Shown one piece after another: positions 5,007 to 5,943 of a stretch of DNA of 5,943 nucleotides. The notes under the pieces were generated by a model. The model saw only the letters and a program-made list of their open reading frames with translations. It made no database searches and was not told the origin of the DNA. The stretch comes from Gammaproteobacteria bacterium UBA4475 (GTDB taxonomy: Bacteria; Pseudomonadota; Gammaproteobacteria; Pseudomonadales; Azotimanducaceae): assembly GCA_002389265.1 (NCBI GenBank), contig DGOD01000065.1, forward strand, positions 1 through 5,943, in the 5' to 3' direction. The position numbers and the translations under genes are program-made. How positions within the stretch are numbered: the first letter of the stretch is position 1; each line of letters starts with the position of its first letter.

Positions 5007-5943
5007 AGGTCACCACCGAATTCATGTTTGGAATGCACCGACAGGTAATCGAGGAGAATACGGTTCTGTCGATCAGTCATCATCCAGCCAGCCAGCGCCA
5101 AGATGGACGCCTGGCTCTCGCCATTTTGAAAGTTTTCAGTTGAAGAAATCCAGATGGCCAGACCCTTCAATGATGCGAATATCCGCCACCACTTGAAGTG
5201 CTGTGGATCGACGCTCAGGCCACTACTTTTTTCCCAAATCGCAATAGCCTCCGAGGGCGGTAGCAAACGCCCCGCTAACGCTGGCGACTCCCAGCACCAC
5301 AGGGGATCCAGACTCCAGGCAAGATCCTCCAGCGGGTCGCCGATGTGGCACATCTCCCAGTCCAGAATAGCGGTAATGGCGCCATCAGGCTCAAACAAGA
5401 AGTTACCACTGCGGTAATCACCATGCACTACCGCCAGCTTTTGCGGCGGTGGCGGCAAGTTACGTCGCAGCCAACGAATAGCGGCAGCGGCTATCGGCTG
5501 TGGGTGCATGGCATCATCGGTAATCACTTTCGCCCAGTAGGCCAATTGCTCACTGGCACAGTTCATGGGCACCGGCACTGCCGTGAGCTTATCGAAGCCC
5601 AACTCAACGGGATCCAGCGCCGCAAGGCGACCGAGAATATGCCATTTTTGCTGGCCGATGTTGGCCCGTTGAGCGGCGGTCAAGTCTGCGACAGCACTGA
5701 TGCCACTATCAATTTCAGCCATAATACTGAAGGGTTGCTCCAGCCAGACTGGATCATTTTCCAGATATAGCGCCTCGGGTACCGGGATAGCCGTGGGGTA
5801 AATCGCGAGATAAGCGCCATACTCGAGCGCCCGTTCTGTGTCGATCAGGCTGCTTGGAGGATCACAGCGGACAATCAGCCCACGTTCGCCTAGCGAAGAG
5901 GTGACACGCAGGCGGTAGGTATCACGAGATGCGCCGCCAAAAA
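5003..5943 (-). CDS. Phosphotransferase family protein (APH fold, ACAD10-like), N-terminus cut by window edge
   Basis: The reading frame stays open from the right edge, giving 312 visible residues. About 30 N-terminal residues are probably missing, as the family usually has about 340-350. The fragment opens with the glycine-rich nucleotide loop FGGASRDTYR. It continues with LIVRCDPP and the stretch ERALEYGAYLAIYPTAIPVP, matching the N-lobe of ACAD10-like aminoglycoside-phosphotransferase-fold proteins. The catalytic block HGDYRSGN (5425-5402) carries the presumed catalytic Asp. The metal-binding Asp is in ILDWEMCHIGDPLEDLAW (starting near 5368). This subfamily is usually found beside acyl-CoA dehydrogenases and is thought to phosphorylate small hydroxylated molecules, in the human homologue hydroxylated acyl chains, rather than antibiotics. 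Calling it a resistance gene would be wrong on this evidence. An in-frame Met at 5722 is internal, not the start, because conserved N-lobe sequence lies upstream. The next gene downstream overlaps its stop by 4 bases. Confidence 0.92.
   Translation of the reverse strand, partial: FGGASRDTYRLRVTSSLGERGLIVRCDPPSSLIDTERALEYGAYLAIYPTAIPVPEALYLENDPVWLEQPFSIMAEIDSGISAVADLTAAQRANIGQQKWHILGRLAALDPVELGFDKLTAVPVPMNCASEQLAYWAKVITDDAMHPQPIAAAAIRWLRRNLPPPPQKLAVVHGDYRSGNFLFEPDGAITAILDWEMCHIGDPLEDLAWSLDPLWCWESPALAGRLLPPSEAIAIWEKSSGLSVDPQHFKWWRIFASLKGLAIWISSTENFQNGESQASILALAGWMMTDRQNRILLDYLSVHSKHEFGGDL

Noticed and set aside
5720..5722. Internal ATG as the start of the phosphotransferase
   Set aside because: The frame remains open upstream to the window edge and encodes the conserved glycine-rich loop and N-lobe, so this Met is internal.
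5003..5943. Aminoglycoside resistance gene
   Set aside because: The fold is shared, but the sequence fits the ACAD10-like metabolic subfamily, and no resistance or mobile context is present.
1..5943. Integrated element, CRISPR array, toxin-antitoxin or defence island
   Set aside because: No short regular repeats, integrase, transposase or inverted terminal repeats were seen. All gaps between genes are under 180 bases.

Overview
This 5.9 kb window is chromosomal DNA of a gammaproteobacterium. The main evidence is a cmoA/cmoB pair whose proteins look much like the Escherichia coli enzymes, together with a tRNA that encodes its own CCA end. The base composition is moderate. The mix of a family III CoA-transferase, a standalone HNH protein and an ACAD10-like phosphotransferase is typical of environmental or marine gammaproteobacteria, but I cannot name a genus from sequence alone. 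I see no insertion sequence, phage gene, CRISPR array or integration scar, so this reads as an ordinary core-genome stretch.

Layout from left to right. A minus-strand tRNA-Arg with anticodon UCG (5-81) has a plausible promoter just to its right. A plus-strand CaiB/BaiF-type CoA-transferase (255-1439) meets a minus-strand HNH endonuclease-family gene (1450-2064) tail to tail. The HNH gene is divergent from a three-gene plus-strand cluster across a 174-bp gap. That gap holds a perfect TATAAT for the cluster and an imperfect 28-bp-period direct repeat against the first start codon. The cluster is cmoA (2239-2961), an unrecognised small membrane-protein gene (2963-3517) and cmoB (3524-4543), spaced 1 and 6 nt apart. 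It ends in an inverted repeat (4531-4570) that should terminate transcription from both sides. Beyond it, on the minus strand, lie an unrecognised 149-residue helical protein (4557-5006) and an aminoglycoside-phosphotransferase-fold protein (5003 to the right edge, N-terminus cut off). These two share an ATGA stop/start overlap.

How the genes work together. CmoA makes carboxy-S-adenosylmethionine and CmoB uses it to convert 5-hydroxyuridine-34 to 5-oxyacetyluridine (cmo5U) in tRNAs that read four-codon boxes. The membrane protein between them is the most unexplained part of the window. The tRNA-Arg(UCG) reads CGA. CGA codons are common here: 12 of the 46 arginine codons I counted in the CoA-transferase gene and cmoB. 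The phosphotransferase and its overlapping partner look like one translational unit, probably linked to acyl-CoA metabolism by family resemblance. The CoA-transferase has no visible pathway partner.

No gene-free stretch exceeds 300 bases. I found several modest oddities but nothing I would call a new biological system.
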